Positions 1-12,451 of a DNA stretch of 64,000 bases are shown one piece after another; the first letter of the stretch is position 1, and each line of letters begins with the position of its first letter. Origin of the DNA: Tetradesmus obliquus (taxonomy: Eukaryota; Chlorophyta; Chlorophyceae; Sphaeropleales; Scenedesmaceae); NCBI GenBank assembly GCA_030272155.1, contig CP126194.1, positions 4,393,501 to 4,457,500 of the forward strand, read 5' to 3'. The translations under genes and the position numbers were made by a program. A model generated the notes under the pieces. The model was not told the origin of the DNA, ran no database searches, and was given only the letters and a program-made list of their open reading frames with translations.

Positions 1-1
1 T

Positions 2-500
2 TGTGGTACTGCACAGCTTGCAGAGGACCTGCGAGAGGGAGGGCAGACAGCACTTGTGGGAGCCCACCCTTTCCTAGCAGAGCGCATCGCAGAGGCAGCA
101 GTGCAGCAGCGCCTGCTGCCGCTGCTGGCAGAGCTGCAGGGCTACAGCAGCGTGCTGAAGCAGCAGACAGAAGGCAGCGGCCGCTTTGACTTTGCGCTGT
201 GTTATGAGGACGGCAGCAGGCTGCTGCTTGAGGTGAAGAATGTGGTGGCGGCTGACTTCCCTGCGGGGGGCGTGCCAGCTCAGCGCAGCAAGGTGAGCTG
301 CAGTATGTATATGAACAAATTCAGACATCCACCGAATCCTGAGGACTATAAGTTGGATGCGTATGTGACCACAGTGCGAATGCACATACTCATAGCAAGT
401 TCTGGCCGAAATTGCGGCACGAATAAGGCTGGCTACTGGACAAGTTGTCAGCTTTGTGGTGTTTCTGCGCTTGACCTGCATGCACACATTGTGTGGCCGC

Positions 501-537
<37 letters not shown>

Positions 538-1324
538 AATGCAGGTGGGAGTGTACACATCCGCTGCTGAGCCCTACACGCGCTCAGCCATCTTCCCCAT
601 TGGCTCCGCTGGCAGCAGCGGCAAGAAGAATGGCGTGAAGGGTGTGGTGTCAGACAGGGCCATCAAGCACTTGAATGAGCTCACGCAGCTGCAGCAGGCG
701 GGCACTGACAGCCAAGGCCGGCGGCTACGCTGTGCAGTGCTGTTTGTGGTTAACAGGTGAGACTTCGCCTGTAAACATGTCATCCGCATGTATCGGTTGA
801 ATGCACTGCGCGCTGTGATGGTCAGCTCGCATGGCAGGTCACTAGCATGAGAGCGCATGCGGAGGAATGGGCGGTTGGTAGTTGAACTTGCAGTTGCACA
901 TGCCTGTTACTTGCAGCAGGGAGAGGCTATCAGCAAACCACTTGACGCTGCTGAAGCAGCACCAGATGCAGAACAACCCTGCACGTCACAGATCACGCTG
1001 CCGTTCACCGCCTGGCGGCTGACATGCTCTGTGTGCAACTGCACCTGCAGGTCTGATTGTGCTTCCTTCAGGCCCTGCCATGAGGCAGACATGATGTTTG
1101 CACGCATGCTGCTGCGCGCACAGCAGCAGGGCGTGCTCATCATGGCGCATGACGTGCATTGGCAGGGCAGCTGTGCGCTGTGGGGCAAGCCGCTGCCAGT
1201 TGTGTATGACCCGGCAGTGGCAGCAGCAGCAGTGGATGAGGCGCAACTTGCTGCTGTGCTGGAGTTCAACGCAACCAACCCTAGGACAAACTGGAAGAAG
1301 CAGAAGAAGGAGGCCAACTCCTGA
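2..1324 (+). CDS. SfsA-family protein, 3' part (5' end outside window)
   Basis: Exons <2..292, 545..756 and 1051..1324 join in frame; the introns start GTGAGC and GTGAGA and end CAG. The product keeps the core of the SfsA (sugar fermentation stimulation) family: a segment like FLAERIAEAAV, then GRFDFALCYEDGSRLLLEVKN with the acidic/lysine pattern of a nuclease-like fold, a conserved HLNEL helix, a hydrophobic strand ending FVVNR, and the C-terminal FRPCHEADMMFARML / GVLIMAHDVHW block. SfsA proteins are best known in bacteria, where they affect maltose gene expression and bind DNA; a role in this alga is not known. The N-terminal OB-like part lies upstream of base 1. The last exon extends the protein by a lysine-rich tail before TGA. 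Family assignment is confident; cellular location cannot be judged without the start. Confidence 0.85.
293..544 (+). other. Intron 1 of the SfsA-like gene with (CTG)n acceptor tract
   Basis: A 252-base intron, divisible by three and open in the gene's own frame, so retention would not interrupt translation. It ends in a CTG run (about 507-534) leading to the CAG acceptor. Confidence 0.8.
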
Positions 1325-2685
1325 GTGCTAGCTAGCCTGCCGCGCTCAACGCGCCGCGCTAGCAGTGTAGCAGCCGCTGCAGCGCCAGCCTCCGGCTGGC
1401 CAGCCGCAGCGCTACGTTGCTCTTGATGTAGCTGCAGGCGTCCGGCTGGCAGTGCGTGCTGCGCAGCATGCTGGTGCTGATTTGTCAGTGTGCTGATGCT
1501 AGCAGCCCCTGCTATTGACATACAGTTGAGCGCCGGGCGCTTCCAGCGCTGGATCCAATTGGTTTGTCATTGAGCCTGTCTTGCAAGCTCGCATGTGGTA
1601 GCCAGGATGCTATGTCGGCGTTGTTGAGCCTGTCAGCGCTTAGCTGTAGTGCTGTTGCCGAGGTGGTGTCAGTGTTCTATGGCTTGCAGCAGTGCCAGAA
1701 GGAACTATGCTGCCACAACTATGATGGCTTGTGCACGACGTCGTGTTGTTGTCGACAAGCTGCCAGGTCACGGCGACCCGCCTGACAACTCTTAGTGCAT
1801 GGTGATGAACTCTCAGTGCATGCAAAGGTTGGCTGTGTACAGCTGATCTAAACGGCCAGTGTTGCTGATACCTTTTCTAGTTTTTTTGGTATCTTGCGAG
1901 ACAGTGAGTGTACAATGAGCAAGGCCCTACGTACGGTACTTGGAACGCATGTGCACAGCTACCCAGATCCCTGGTGCACATTCTGTACGTCCATGATACA
2001 TGTTCAGTGGCTTTCAGTGGGTTACCGCACTGCATGAATGCGTCCTTTTGCATCAAGCCATCAACGATCAACTTGAACATCTCTGGAAGCAGTCCCATAA
2101 ATTAATATTATAAGGACTTCTTTCTCCACAACTGTTACCGTTGCTGCAAGCAGTGCATATGCTGCCATGCCAACGCCACAATTCTTTCAGTGGCTGTTTG
2201 CAGGCTCAGTGCTGAGGCTGCCAATCTGCTGAGGCAGCAGCCCCTGCAGCAGCGCGACAGATACAGCTGCTTGCAGCCCAAGCACCCTCAAAAGAATGTG
2301 CTGTAACCGCCAGGCAGAGCAAAGTCTGTTCTGGGCATGCACACATGACACCAAACGCATTACTACTTCAAAGAGCCTCTTGCAAAAAAAGAGCCTCTTG
2401 CAGATCACATGCAGAGCATTGAAACCTGCATGTGCAGCATTCCATGTAGGCTCTGCAGCACACACGTGGAGAGCCCAAACCTGCACCACACAAAGCATGC
2501 CAGCAACTCCTCACAGCAAAGACTGCATGCTGCCACAAGCACGGCGCAACACAGCGCCCAGCGGACTGCGACACATGCGTGCAAAGCCAGGCATTGCCAA
2601 ACGCAGCGCAAACGCTGGATCCCATCAGTACAGCTTGCACCCACAAACGCACACACACCACACAGCACCGCATGAGTGCCAGTGC
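1325..2685. other. Intergenic region, no gene recognised
   Basis: Lies between the SfsA-like stop and the stop of the minus-strand RBBP6-like gene, so it should hold two converging 3' UTRs. It has GC-rich inverted segments around 1340-1420 and 1530-1550. A TGTAA at 2302-2306 is far from either stop. Open frames here lack recognisable domains. Confidence 0.6.
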
Positions 2686-5600
2686 TCACTTTTTGTGCCG
2701 AGACCGCTTGGACGCCGCCTTGGCGTGCCTGTCGTCCCTCCCCCTGTCCCGCTCCCGCGCTTCACGCTCCTCCCCATGCTGCTGCTTCGCACCACCCCGC
2801 GGACCTCCCCCACTCAATGCACCCTGCAGCGCGCCAGCCAGCAGCCGCTGGATGCCCCCAGGGCCCCCGCCAGCCCCACCAGCAGCACGCCTGCTGCTGC
2901 TGGTACCAATAACTCTGGCCTGCGCACCACCGGAGCCCTTCGTCTCTAGCTGCGGCGCTGCTGCTGCTGCTGCCGCATCACCACTGCCCATCCGAGCACC
3001 CAGCCGGCTGGCAATGCTCTCACGCACAGGCGGCCGCTCAGCTGCTGCTGCTGCTGCTGCTGCTGCTGGCCTGCCGCTGCTGCGTGAGCGCTTGGCTGGA
3101 GGAGCTGCCGGGGAGCGGTCCCTGCTGCGATCCCTGCTGCGGCTGCGGTCCCTGCTCCTGCTCCTGCTTCTGCTGCGGCTGCGCCTGCTGCCGCCTGCAG
3201 CACATGGATACGGCAAGGGCAGATAGTGAGCGCTTCGTTGGACACAAAACAGCTGACAACTTGCAAGCATGCACACACACAGCAGCAGGGCATGCTGGTC
3301 CTGACCACTGAGTAACCCTGCACAATCTGCCACCACGCATGAGGCAGCGCCACGCACCATCAAGTTGATCAGTGGTGCTGCTCAAAGCTAGGTGCTTGTT
3401 GCATTACTTCTGACACGCCGCTGACTATCAACTAGACCAACCAACTGCCAACAACAGTGTTACATTGCATGGTGGACATGCATTCACCCATGCACCAGCA
3501 GCTCATGTACAACGCCCAGCACCCTGCCCTCCTCAGTCCCTCACCTTCGCCGTCCCTGCTGCTGCGCTGCTTGTCGGAGCGGTGCCGCTTCTTGGCCTTG
3601 CGCTCCTTCTTGGACCTGCTGCTGCGGCCCTTGCCGCGCCCATCCCTGCTCCTGCTGCGGCTCCTGCTGCGGCTGCGGCTGCGGCTGTAGCTCCTGCTCC
3701 TGCGCTGCCGGCCCCTGCCACCCTCATCCGCTGCTGCATCATCTGCATCGCCTGATGCGCCAGCAGCAGCGGCAGCAGCAGCAGCTTCTGCATCTGCATC
3801 TGCCCAGTCCTCATCAGGGCCGTCACCAAAGTCCAGCAACTCCTCCTGCTCCCCTTTTGCGTCCTCAGCAGCCTCATCCTGCTGCTGCTGCTGCTGCTGC
3901 TCCGCGCTGCCTCTGCCCCTGCTGGGGCTGCGGCTCCTATCCTTGCTGCCACTGCGCTGCTGCTGCTGCGCGCCTTGCTGCTGCTGGGGTTCGCTGCCAG
4001 CAGCACTAGGGGAGGCAGACCTGCTCCTGCCGCGCAGGCGGGCAGGCGAGCCGGACCTGCCCTTGCCATTCTCAGCAGCTGCCACATCATCAGGCTGTTG
4101 CTGCTGCTGCTGCTCAGGGCTTGCCGGCTGCTTGGGTGACCTCGGCTGTGGGCCCAGCCGGCTGAGAATGTTGCGCCGCTTAGCTGGCTTGTCTGCTGCT
4201 GCTGCTGCTGCTGGTTCTGCAGCCCCGTTCGCCGCAACTTCTGCATGCTCATCAGCGCCGGCTGCTGATGCGTTGGCTGCATCTGGGCCCTCTGCTTCTG
4301 ACGGCGCGGCAGTGTCAGCAGCTGCCGTTGCTTCTGCTGCCTCCTCTGCTTCTGCTGCTGCGGAGTCTGCTGGCGCAAGCTTCTCTGCATCTGCTGCTGC
4401 ATCTGCTGCTGCAACCTGCGGCTCCTGCGATAAGGCTGGCTTGCTGGCTCGCAAGTGGTCAGGCAGCCTGCAGCAGGAAAGCAAGCACAGCACAGCAGCA
4501 GGCGGCAACCGCGCACAGGTACTGTCACAACATCGCTGCCAGGCTGCGGGATCAGTGTAGCACATCACAGTGATCAGGCAGTGCAAGCAGACTGAGCAAC
4601 ATGCATGCACAGGCTGCAGAGCATGGAAGGGCGAGCAGAGCCAATGGTGGGCTTGCAGGCAAGTTGCAGGATGGAAGCAGTGCACGGCAACAATGCAAGT
4701 GTCGACAGCAGCCAGGGGAACAGCAAGCACCAAAGCAACACAAGACCTGCACACTGGGCTTGAGGATGAATGAATGGCAGCTGCAGCTATCGCAAGGGCA
4801 CTGCCCATGTTGCTGCTGATGCACACACACGTGCTGCTGCTACTGGCTACTGTCAATGCTGCTGGGTGCTGCTCTTCCAACCCAAACAACTGAAAGCAGT
4901 CCAGGGTACTGGTGGAGAGAATGAAATGGTATAAATGCTTGTTACACAGAAGCTGCAACACAGCAACACTTGTCTGTCAGCAGTAAGAACACATAACTGG
5001 GCAATAACCTGCCGAGGCACGGCCGCTCTAAGCACGGAGCACTCGGCTGAACACCCAAATGCCTGCTGTACGGCTACTGCCTCTCTGCAAACACGCTGCC
5101 AAAGCTGTAAAAGCGATCCAGAACCCCGCGGCACTGCTTGCTTCAACAACCATGTGCTGAAACAAAGCACGCTCAGGTGCCACGCGTGATGCGCCTGCAA
5201 ACCTGCTGCTGATATAGAGCACTGAGAGGCAATGCACAGCACTGTGTGCATGTGCACAACATGCCCAGGATGCGCGTGATGGGCGTGTTGTGGCCACAAT
5301 GCTACCACAGCCGCTGCAGAAGGTACAGACGGCTGTTATCATGCTGATGGAGCAGAACATGTGCTACGGCCAGCAATAGCGAGCTCAAACAAACCAACCA
5401 GCGCTGCTGTTGCCCCAGAAAACATGTGCATGCCCCGGCCATGCATGACGCTCAATACGCGTCGTAGCCTGCAGCACTGCACAGCTGGCGGCAGCTACTA
5501 CTCGCTCCAACCTGCCACATCCACACCGCACACGATCCAGAGGTGCTGTAAGCCTGCGAAAGTCGCTCCTGCCTGCCTCAATCAAGCACCTTGACGAACT

Positions 5601-7717
5601 GCCGCTGCTGGCCTTCCCACCAAGTCAAGCCAAAAAGTGTCCGCTGCAATGCAGGTCTGCCACACAACAGTGGAGGCATGCAGCAGCCCTCAAGAAAATT
5701 GCTGCGCAGTTGGCTAGCTATGTCAAGCATCACGTCCCAGCAGCTGCTGCACAACAGCAGCGGTGCTGCACTGCATGCATGCCTTCACTCGTGCACCTCA
5801 CGGCTCAATAAGCACAACCACAGCACCAACCATCACGTGCTGGTATGTCCCAGCCAGCCAACACACTCTCGTGCTGTTGTCCATCCAAGCATCGCCACTG
5901 CGGGTATCACAAGGTGTGAGTCTTCATGGTAAGTAGGCGGTAGCGCTGTCTTACCAACAGCATGCAGAACTGCCATGAACTGCTGGCTGTTCTTCACTGG
6001 CCTGCCTTGCTGCCTTCCTTTGCACTGCTGCTGGAGCACGCTACTGTGCTGCTGTGTCGCTGAAGTGTTATGCGCAGATGGTGTTTTGAGAGTGACAAGG
6101 CGTAATCCCGGGATGCCCTTGCAAGGAAGCTACCCTTCAAGGTGTGAACCCGTCAAGGTGCTTCCTTGCCAGTGCAGTCCCCAGCTTCAGCAGGTTCCTG
6201 CAAAATGCAACAATGCAGCTAGAATGCAGCAATGATGCACCAGAGCAAGCTGGCACAAGCCTGTTCTGCGTGCTGATCTATACCTATGTGCCACGCTATG
6301 CAGCCACTGCTGCTCTTACCTATTGCCTGCACTGCATTGCATAAGAGCCTGTGTGTCGCAATAGCCTGACTGCGACTGCCTAGCTGCCTGGGACACAAGG
6401 CATCAAAGCCGAAGCTCACCAACAAGCAACTGTAAGTGCAACTGCTGGCACACCCCATGCCTGTACTTGCCTCCCACCCGCACCCCCCACCCCGCCCCGT
6501 ATTGTTACACACCCAGCGGTGTACAAGCGCACCAAGCGCACACAGCGCCTTGACTTTTCACGTAACATACTTTTGAACAGGAAAAGAAGACCTACGCCGC
6601 ACCTCTCCACCCTTACGCACTCACACCTAACTGCCACCTGCACCCAACACACACAGCAGCCTCTGCCCAGCACCATACTGCACCTGTCGACGCCTTCTGC
6701 CGCCTCTGTTGCACCTGCTGCTGCTGCTGCTGCTGCTTCTCCGTAAGCTTCGGGGCTCGCGCTGCGGCGCCTGCCTCGCCTGCTGCTGCGCTCCTGCTGC
6801 CCGGCTGCTTTCGCATCCTCCCTGTCCCGCCTGCTGCCTCTGCTGCGGCCCTTGTGCCGATCGTGGCTCCTGCTCCTGCTGCGGTGGCTGCGGCGCTCGC
6901 CCTGCACATCCAGCATGCGCAGCAGCAGCAGCAAGCAGGCAAGCAAGAATGGGTTAATCAAGCGATCAGATCAGTAACAATGCCACGTGGCTATGCATGG
7001 CGGACGCACACCAACTCAACACAAAGAGGCGCCAGCAACTGGTGAGCAAGCAACTACAGCAGCATTCCTGCAAGCCACTTCTGCACAGGGCTGCTGCAGG
7101 CCAGCGCTCACCTGCCGCTTGCTGCCCCTATCGCCGCGTGGTGAGCGCGAGCTGCGCCTGCCAGCTGATCGAGACCGGGACCGAGAGTGGGAGCGCCGCC
7201 TGCACGCAGCCAGCAGCAGCGGGGCAGCAGCAAGGCGGCACGACATGGGTTAGTGGCTAGCCATCCCTGCGAGAAGGCAGGTTCATTATGCAGGTTATAC
7301 CAGAGCTGGCCCTCCACCAGCTGCACCAATCGCCGCAGCAAACCAAAGCAGCAATCACCTGACCAGCAGAGGAATCATCTGCCGCATCCTGCATGCACAC
7401 AGCAGTGAAACCCACTACACCAGTGCACTACAACGAAGCTCTGCACCGACACAGCCCGCCCTTGCGTGCATTCACCTGCTGCTGTGCCGCCCACGCCGCC
7501 TGCCATCGTCCTCCTCCTGCTGTGGCTGCTGCTGCTGCTGCTGCGGGGGTGGCGCATATCGCCCGCGCAGCGAGTCAAACTCGTCTGGTGTCAGCGGCCT
7601 GTCTGCCAGAAACGCGCCCCGCACATCTTTGAGTGTCCAGCGGGCGTACGGCCCTTGCAGGATGTCCCTGCAGTAGGACAGCTTCAAGAAGTCAGCGGCA
7701 TCACCTGCAGGCATGGC

Positions 7718-7750
<33 letters not shown>

Positions 7751-8372
7751 CAGAAGGTCAGGGATGCGAAACGTAGAAGCGCAAGGGACCAGTGTGACTG
7801 CGCAAGCAACACTCGGAACACTGTGCAGGACCCTGCATCAAAGAGATCAACGTCACTGTAACTGTTTACGGGACAGTTCTTGACCAAAAGGTAACCCTAC
7901 AGAGTCAACCCTGAGTGCCCACCTCCTGGGGCTGGCGGCGCTTGCTGCTGCTGCTGTGGCGACAGCTGCTGCGCTAGTGGAGAGCGTGGCTGCGGCAGAG
8001 GCGAGCGCTGCACCTGCTGCAGCGGCGATGGCTGCTGCTGCAGCTGCTGCTGGCCACCCTGCCCCGCCTGCTCACTATCCCCCGCTGCTGCTGCTGCTTC
8101 TGGCTCTTCAAGCTCCATGCCCATGCCAAGGTGTAACTTGCCATCTGCTGCTGCTGCTGCTCCAGGCGTGCCTGCTGGGGGTGCCAGGTCGTCATCGTCT
8201 TCATCAAACAGGCCTGGCGTGGCTGCATCTAGCTGCTTGTCAGGCGCAAACTCATCGTCGTCGGCATCAAACATTGCAAACTGATCCTGATCCTCATCTG
8301 CTGCTGCTGCGTCACCATCGCCCGCATCCTCAGCTGCTTGCGGTGTGGCTGCGCCAGCCCGTGACGGCGTCA

Positions 8373-8406
<34 letters not shown>

Positions 8407-9378
8407 ATCGTCATCATCGTCTGCCAGCTGCTGCAGGCCCTGCTCCTCTTCATCTGGCTCCTGCTGCTGCTGCTGCTGGCCGCCGTTCTCCAGCAGCAGC
8501 CGCTCTTGCTGCTCCTGGTGCGGCGCAGCAGTGAGCGCCAGGGCCGCTGGCGCACGCCGCGCGGCAGTTGGCAGCGCCGCAAACTCCTTTGCTGCCATTG
8601 CTGTGCTGCTTTTCAGCGCGCCTGTCTTGCCTGTGTTGAGCAGCAGGCCGCCTTCCTTACTCGTCTCCAGCAGCTCTGCAGGAATGCCTGCAGGAGCCCG
8701 CACATGCCGCAGATCTGTGCGCGGGTTGTACTTCTGTGGGCAGTCATCGCTGAAGTGGTCATCCAGCTTGCCGCAGAACTTGCAGAAGCCAGGGCCTCCC
8801 TGACCCCTGCCGCGGCCACTGTGCATGAATGCTGAGCCAAAGCCCCTGCCCCTGCCCCGCTGCGCTGCCAGCTGCTGCTCCCGCGCCCTGGTGGCCAGGA
8901 TGTTCTTGTCCGTCTGGGCGCGCCAAGCCTCGTTCTGGGCGTCTACCAGAGCTGCAATCTGCAGATCCTCGGCGCCTTGGCCGGCCTTACGCTGCTGCAG
9001 CGTGGCATTCTCATCCTGGGGGTCGACTGCTGCTGCTCCGGAGTGCCCGGTCATGGCCTGCAGCGTAGCCATGGCGGGGCCTGCCACGGCCTCCTCCACG
9101 GCATCTGCTGCTGTAGCTGCCTGCTGCTGGGCACGCTGAGCAGCCCTAGTGGCTGCCACACGGCGCACGGTGACAGCTGAGCCTCTGGGGAAGACATGGC
9201 TGTCGTCAAACACGGCTTTCGTTTTCGGATCTGAAAGCTCAAGTGTGCCATCAACAAGCCCTTTCTTCTCCGCAATCAAGTTCTTCAGCTCCAGGGCGGA
9301 GATGTGGTAACCTTCGAAGTGCACAGCTTCTGGGTCACCCCGAGCATTCTTGAACTTGAACAGCACGGTGCCAGACAT
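2686..9378 (-). CDS. RBBP6/Mpe1-like protein: DWNN domain, zinc knuckle, RS tail
   Basis: Exons on the minus strand: 9378..7923, 7704..7476, 7199..7112, 6901..6684, 4467..3545, 3194..2686; all phases agree and give 1,140 residues. Residues 1-80 are a DWNN ubiquitin-like domain (starts MSGTVLFKFKNARGD, includes FEGYHIS and VTVRRV). A CCHC zinc knuckle lies near residues 199-213 (CKFCGKLDDHFSDDC), followed by GIPAELLE and NTGK as in RBBP6. Then come Q-rich and acidic segments, a unique block in exon 2 (YCRDILQGPYARWTLKDVRG), and an RS/RD-rich tail of over 550 residues with two SRLG motifs (NILSRLG, SIASRLG). RBBP6/Mpe1 proteins belong to the mRNA cleavage and polyadenylation machinery. The usual RING finger is absent from the region after the knuckle. 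The start is the ATG giving MSGTV; an ATG eight codons upstream would spoil the usual DWNN N-terminus. Nuclear location is inferred from the RS tail. Confidence 0.85.
4468..6683 (-). other. Long intron (2.2 kb) of the RBBP6-like gene
   Basis: The longest intron of this gene. I see no second gene inside on either strand; open frames are low-complexity shadows without domains. The donor at 6683 and acceptor after 4468 join in phase 2, giving an Arg codon across the junction. An extra unrecognised exon cannot be excluded, but none is needed. Confidence 0.65.
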
Positions 9379-9838
9379 GGCTGTGGCAACAATGAGCGAC
9401 AATCAGGGCCAGCTGGCCCAAGCAGTGCAAACTAGACACCTGCTGCCATGGGAGCAGCAAGTCCCAACGACCTGCTCTTGCGGGCACCACTGATAATTAG
9501 GTGCCTGCGTGATGATACAACCCATAAACAACAGCAATAGCATCAGCTTGCAAGCACTGCTTAGCAGGCAAAGGCCTTCATTCAGATGGACACATGACAG
9601 CTGTTATGTTACACAGTGGTTCGTGTCACGTCAGATGGGGGCTTTTCTTTGCCCTGCAACATGCAATCAGTACGGCCCTGCGCTGCCGGCCCTGACTGGT
9701 GTTGCATGTGTCTGTGCCATAGGATGCCCCCAAATCGCAGAGCTCCTCAGTGTAAGGACCATCTGGATGGTGCTGCTTTGACCGTGACTGCTACCAGCAG
9801 TAGGACCAGGCCTAGATTGGCCTGCTGTAGCAGCCCAG
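9379..9838. other. Intergenic region between RBBP6-like and METTL22-like genes
   Basis: Head of one minus-strand gene and tail of the next. It carries a minus-strand TGTAA at 9613-9609, about 225 bases past the METTL22-like stop, a plausible poly(A) signal. The RBBP6-like promoter should also lie here; no clear TATA box is seen. Confidence 0.5.
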
Positions 9839-11446
9839 CTACAGCAGCGGCAGCAGCTCCCACAGCTCTAAGTCAGCTGAGCGGTCATACTCCATGGCCT
9901 GCAGGCATACAACAACAGCAAGGATGGCAGGGCACAGCACGCTCATGCCTCACTGCAGCATGAAGCTGCCGCTGACTCAGCGCCAGCCACTGTGTGCGTA
10001 TGGCACAGCATGCATGGCTTGCAGGATACTGCCCCAGCTGGGCAACTTCATACTTGCTGCTGCATGGATAATTCTGTATCTTATCAACAGTGCAGTGCCA
10101 CAGTCACTTGCCTTCTCCTGTGCTTCAACCAGAGACGCTGAATTACTGCAATATTGCAGCGTTGCGCTCACCTGAGGCAGATCACTCACAGCCAGCCGCC
10201 TGCCACTGAACAGCGGCTTGCTGCCGGAGGTTGCTGCTGCTGCTGCTGCTGTTGCTGTTGCTGCTGCCGCCGCCTCTGGAGCTGGCACCACATACGTCAT
10301 GAAGTGCTCAAAGGCGCTGGCTCTAGCATCAAGGTCCCTGTACGTGAAGTTGAAGCGCTTCTCAACAGCAACCAGCAGCACGGGGCTCCGCACACTGCAA
10401 CTGCCCTTGCCACCATGCCTGCTGCTGCTGCTGCTGCTGCTGCCAGCCGCGTGCCTTGGGGCAGAGCTGTGCAGGAGCTCCTGTTGTTTGTGTGCCTGCT
10501 GCTGCTGCTGCTGTTGCTGCCAGGTCATCAGCTGATGTGCTGTGCGCATGAAGGCATCTGTCAGTGTCTCGTTATACACCACGTCTGCAGCCAGCCAGAC
10601 ATCCACTGCACAAAGCTGCTGCAGGTCAGAAGGCAGCCAGGCACAGCTGCTGCTGCTGCTGCTGCCGTTCACCTGCCGCTGCTGCTCTTGACAGCTTGCT
10701 GCTGCTGCCTCGTCTGCTGCATCTGCACAATGCATTGCAGCGGACGAGCATGCCCGGCTAACTCTGCTGCTGCTGCTGCTGGCGCTGTTGTGTAACAGTG
10801 ACAGCACTTCATCATCACTGCAGCGGCCCAGCTGCGTATCAAACAGCTGCAGCCAGTCCAATCGCCGCACACTGACACGCTCCTGCACTCCATTCGCCGC
10901 CACATTGCCTGCCGCTAGCTCCAACGCGCCCGCATCTGTATCTGTCAGCAGCACACGCTGCGCAAAGTGAGCTGCCAGTATGCTTGTCAGGCCGACACCA
11001 GCTCCAAACTCGAGCAGTGTGCAGCCAGCCAGCTGCTGTGCATTGTGTATCAGCCAGTCGCACAGCAGGCAGGAGCCCAGCCAGACTTGCTCCCCACAGC
11101 GGCTGACTGGTGTTGCTAGGGAGTGCTGTATGCTGATGTGCTGGCTGCGCCTGGCAGGCCTGCTCAGCAGCAGCAGATCCCCATCAGCATCAACTTCAAC
11201 GCATGAGCTGGCAGTGCCATTTGCAAGCTGTTCAGCTGACGGCTTTGCACCAGCACCTGTCTGCTGATCTGCTGGTGCTGCTGCTGCTGCCTCTGCAGGC
11301 ACAGTGATTGATGACAGCTGTGTGCGGTCAAACTGTTGCTGCTGGGGCAGGCTGTAGCAGAAACGTGTTGACCAGCTTGTCACATGAGGTGGGCAGGACT
11401 CCATATGCACCTCACTCAGCACAGGCTCATCTGGCGGCGATGCCAT
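9839..11446 (-). CDS. METTL22: METTL22-like protein methyltransferase
   Basis: Two exons, 11446..10172 and 9898..9839, joined in phase 0 into 444 residues. Residues near 90-135 show the METTL22 signature (GDLLLLSRP, ISIQHSLATP, GEQVWLGSCLL). The SAM-binding motif I is LEFGAGVGL at 154-162, followed by an acidic strand end (LLTDTDAG). Later motifs are WLAADVVYNETLTDAF and VEKRFNFTYRDLDARA, matching the post-motif II region of the family. The tiny second exon supplies MEYDRSADLELWELL, the family's C-terminal strand, which fixes the last intron. METTL22 is a class I lysine methyltransferase; the animal enzyme modifies Kin17. Q- and S-rich runs interrupt the domain between DAFMRTAHQL and the VEKRFNF block and are presumably a surface loop. 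Reading through the donor would give an unrelated tail of about 65 residues. Confidence 0.88.
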
Positions 11447-12451
11447 TGCTGCTGCTGAAGATGGCCCTGCTACTGCTGCTGTTGCTGCTGCTACTGCTGC
11501 TGTTGATTGCAGGCACAGGGCGTGTCGCTGCTCTTATAACAGGTCTTGAGATGTCAGAGTCAAGTGGATATGTACGCCGATGGGGATTACTGCCAACAAC
11601 GCACGCAGGGCCCACTGATCAGACATTGCATAGGATCGTCTTTCGTAATAAACCTCGATCGACAGCTGCGTCTCCAAACTAGCTAGTGACTTAAACATTA
11701 ATCTGGGCGGTGTTGAGCTCGATATCATCACTCGGATTGCGGGCGGCGTATTACACGCATCACTGCGGGGTTACAGCGTACGGTACTGCTACAGTACTGC
11801 TAGGGCTGTCACAGGAGGCATGCATCCAACGGCAGCACTCATCAGGCGCCAACAGCAGCTGACCACCACCTTTGAGAAAGATGTCTCACGCTATGGCAGG
11901 TGCACAGATAGCAAGCCAAACGAATGCAGGTGTTGCGCTGCTGCTATTGTGGCAGCAGCACCAGCAGGCATGCTTGGAGTTTTCTCTGCAGTGTCCCTCA
12001 CAGCTTCCACTGAAACTTATACAGAGCACTTTGGGCACCGCATCTACATTACATGCCTTGTATGTCACTGATTGGTGGTTGTGCTGCGCTTGTGCCAGGT
12101 TCTCTCGCAATGCGCGCAGTGCAGAGTTCTGCCGCATCCCAGGAGGACTTCTGCAAGCATGGCATGCGCAGCCTATCACCAGGTGATCACGTCATACATG
12201 AACAGGAGCTATTGTCAGGTGTCTGCTGCTGCAATCAAACCAAGCAGCAAATGATTCTGCATGTCAGACATACTATGTAGTACATGCTGCAACGCACGTC
12301 GACGCCACCACAGGCAACACGACATGCACAATTCCCAGTTCATTCAGAACATGCTGCCCCAGCCAACCTGTAGCCCTCAGCTAAGCAGCATGAGCAGCCC
12401 ATCTTTCTACGTTGATGCGTCAACTCACTCGTGTTGCTGCTTGATCTGCAG
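11447..12451. other. Divergent promoter region and possible first Nudix exon
   Basis: Separates the start of the minus-strand METTL22-like gene from the first sure exon of the plus-strand Nudix gene. A short candidate exon at 11881-11899 (MSHAMA plus one base, donor GTGCAC) has the right phase for joining to 12452, but it is too short to prove. CTG/CTA triplets cluster near 11450-11510. Confidence 0.4.

Noticed and set aside
2296..3226. Long plus-strand open frames rich in P, A, L and S
   Set aside because: They are antisense shadows of the RS-coding exon of the RBBP6-like gene and have no domain or codon signal of their own.
3943..4560. Plus-strand Ala/Ser/Cys-rich open frame of about 200 codons
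   Set aside because: Opposite strand of CAG-type runs in RBBP6-like exon 5; low complexity only.
10000..10172. METTL22 C-terminus by reading through the last donor
   Set aside because: The readthrough tail resembles no methyltransferase, whereas the exon at 9898-9839 restores the conserved LELWE end in phase.
12159..12220. Two ATG-initiated short exons as the start of the Nudix gene
   Set aside because: Both end in phase 0, while the first sure exon needs phase 1; the exon at 11881-11899 fits better but remains unproven.
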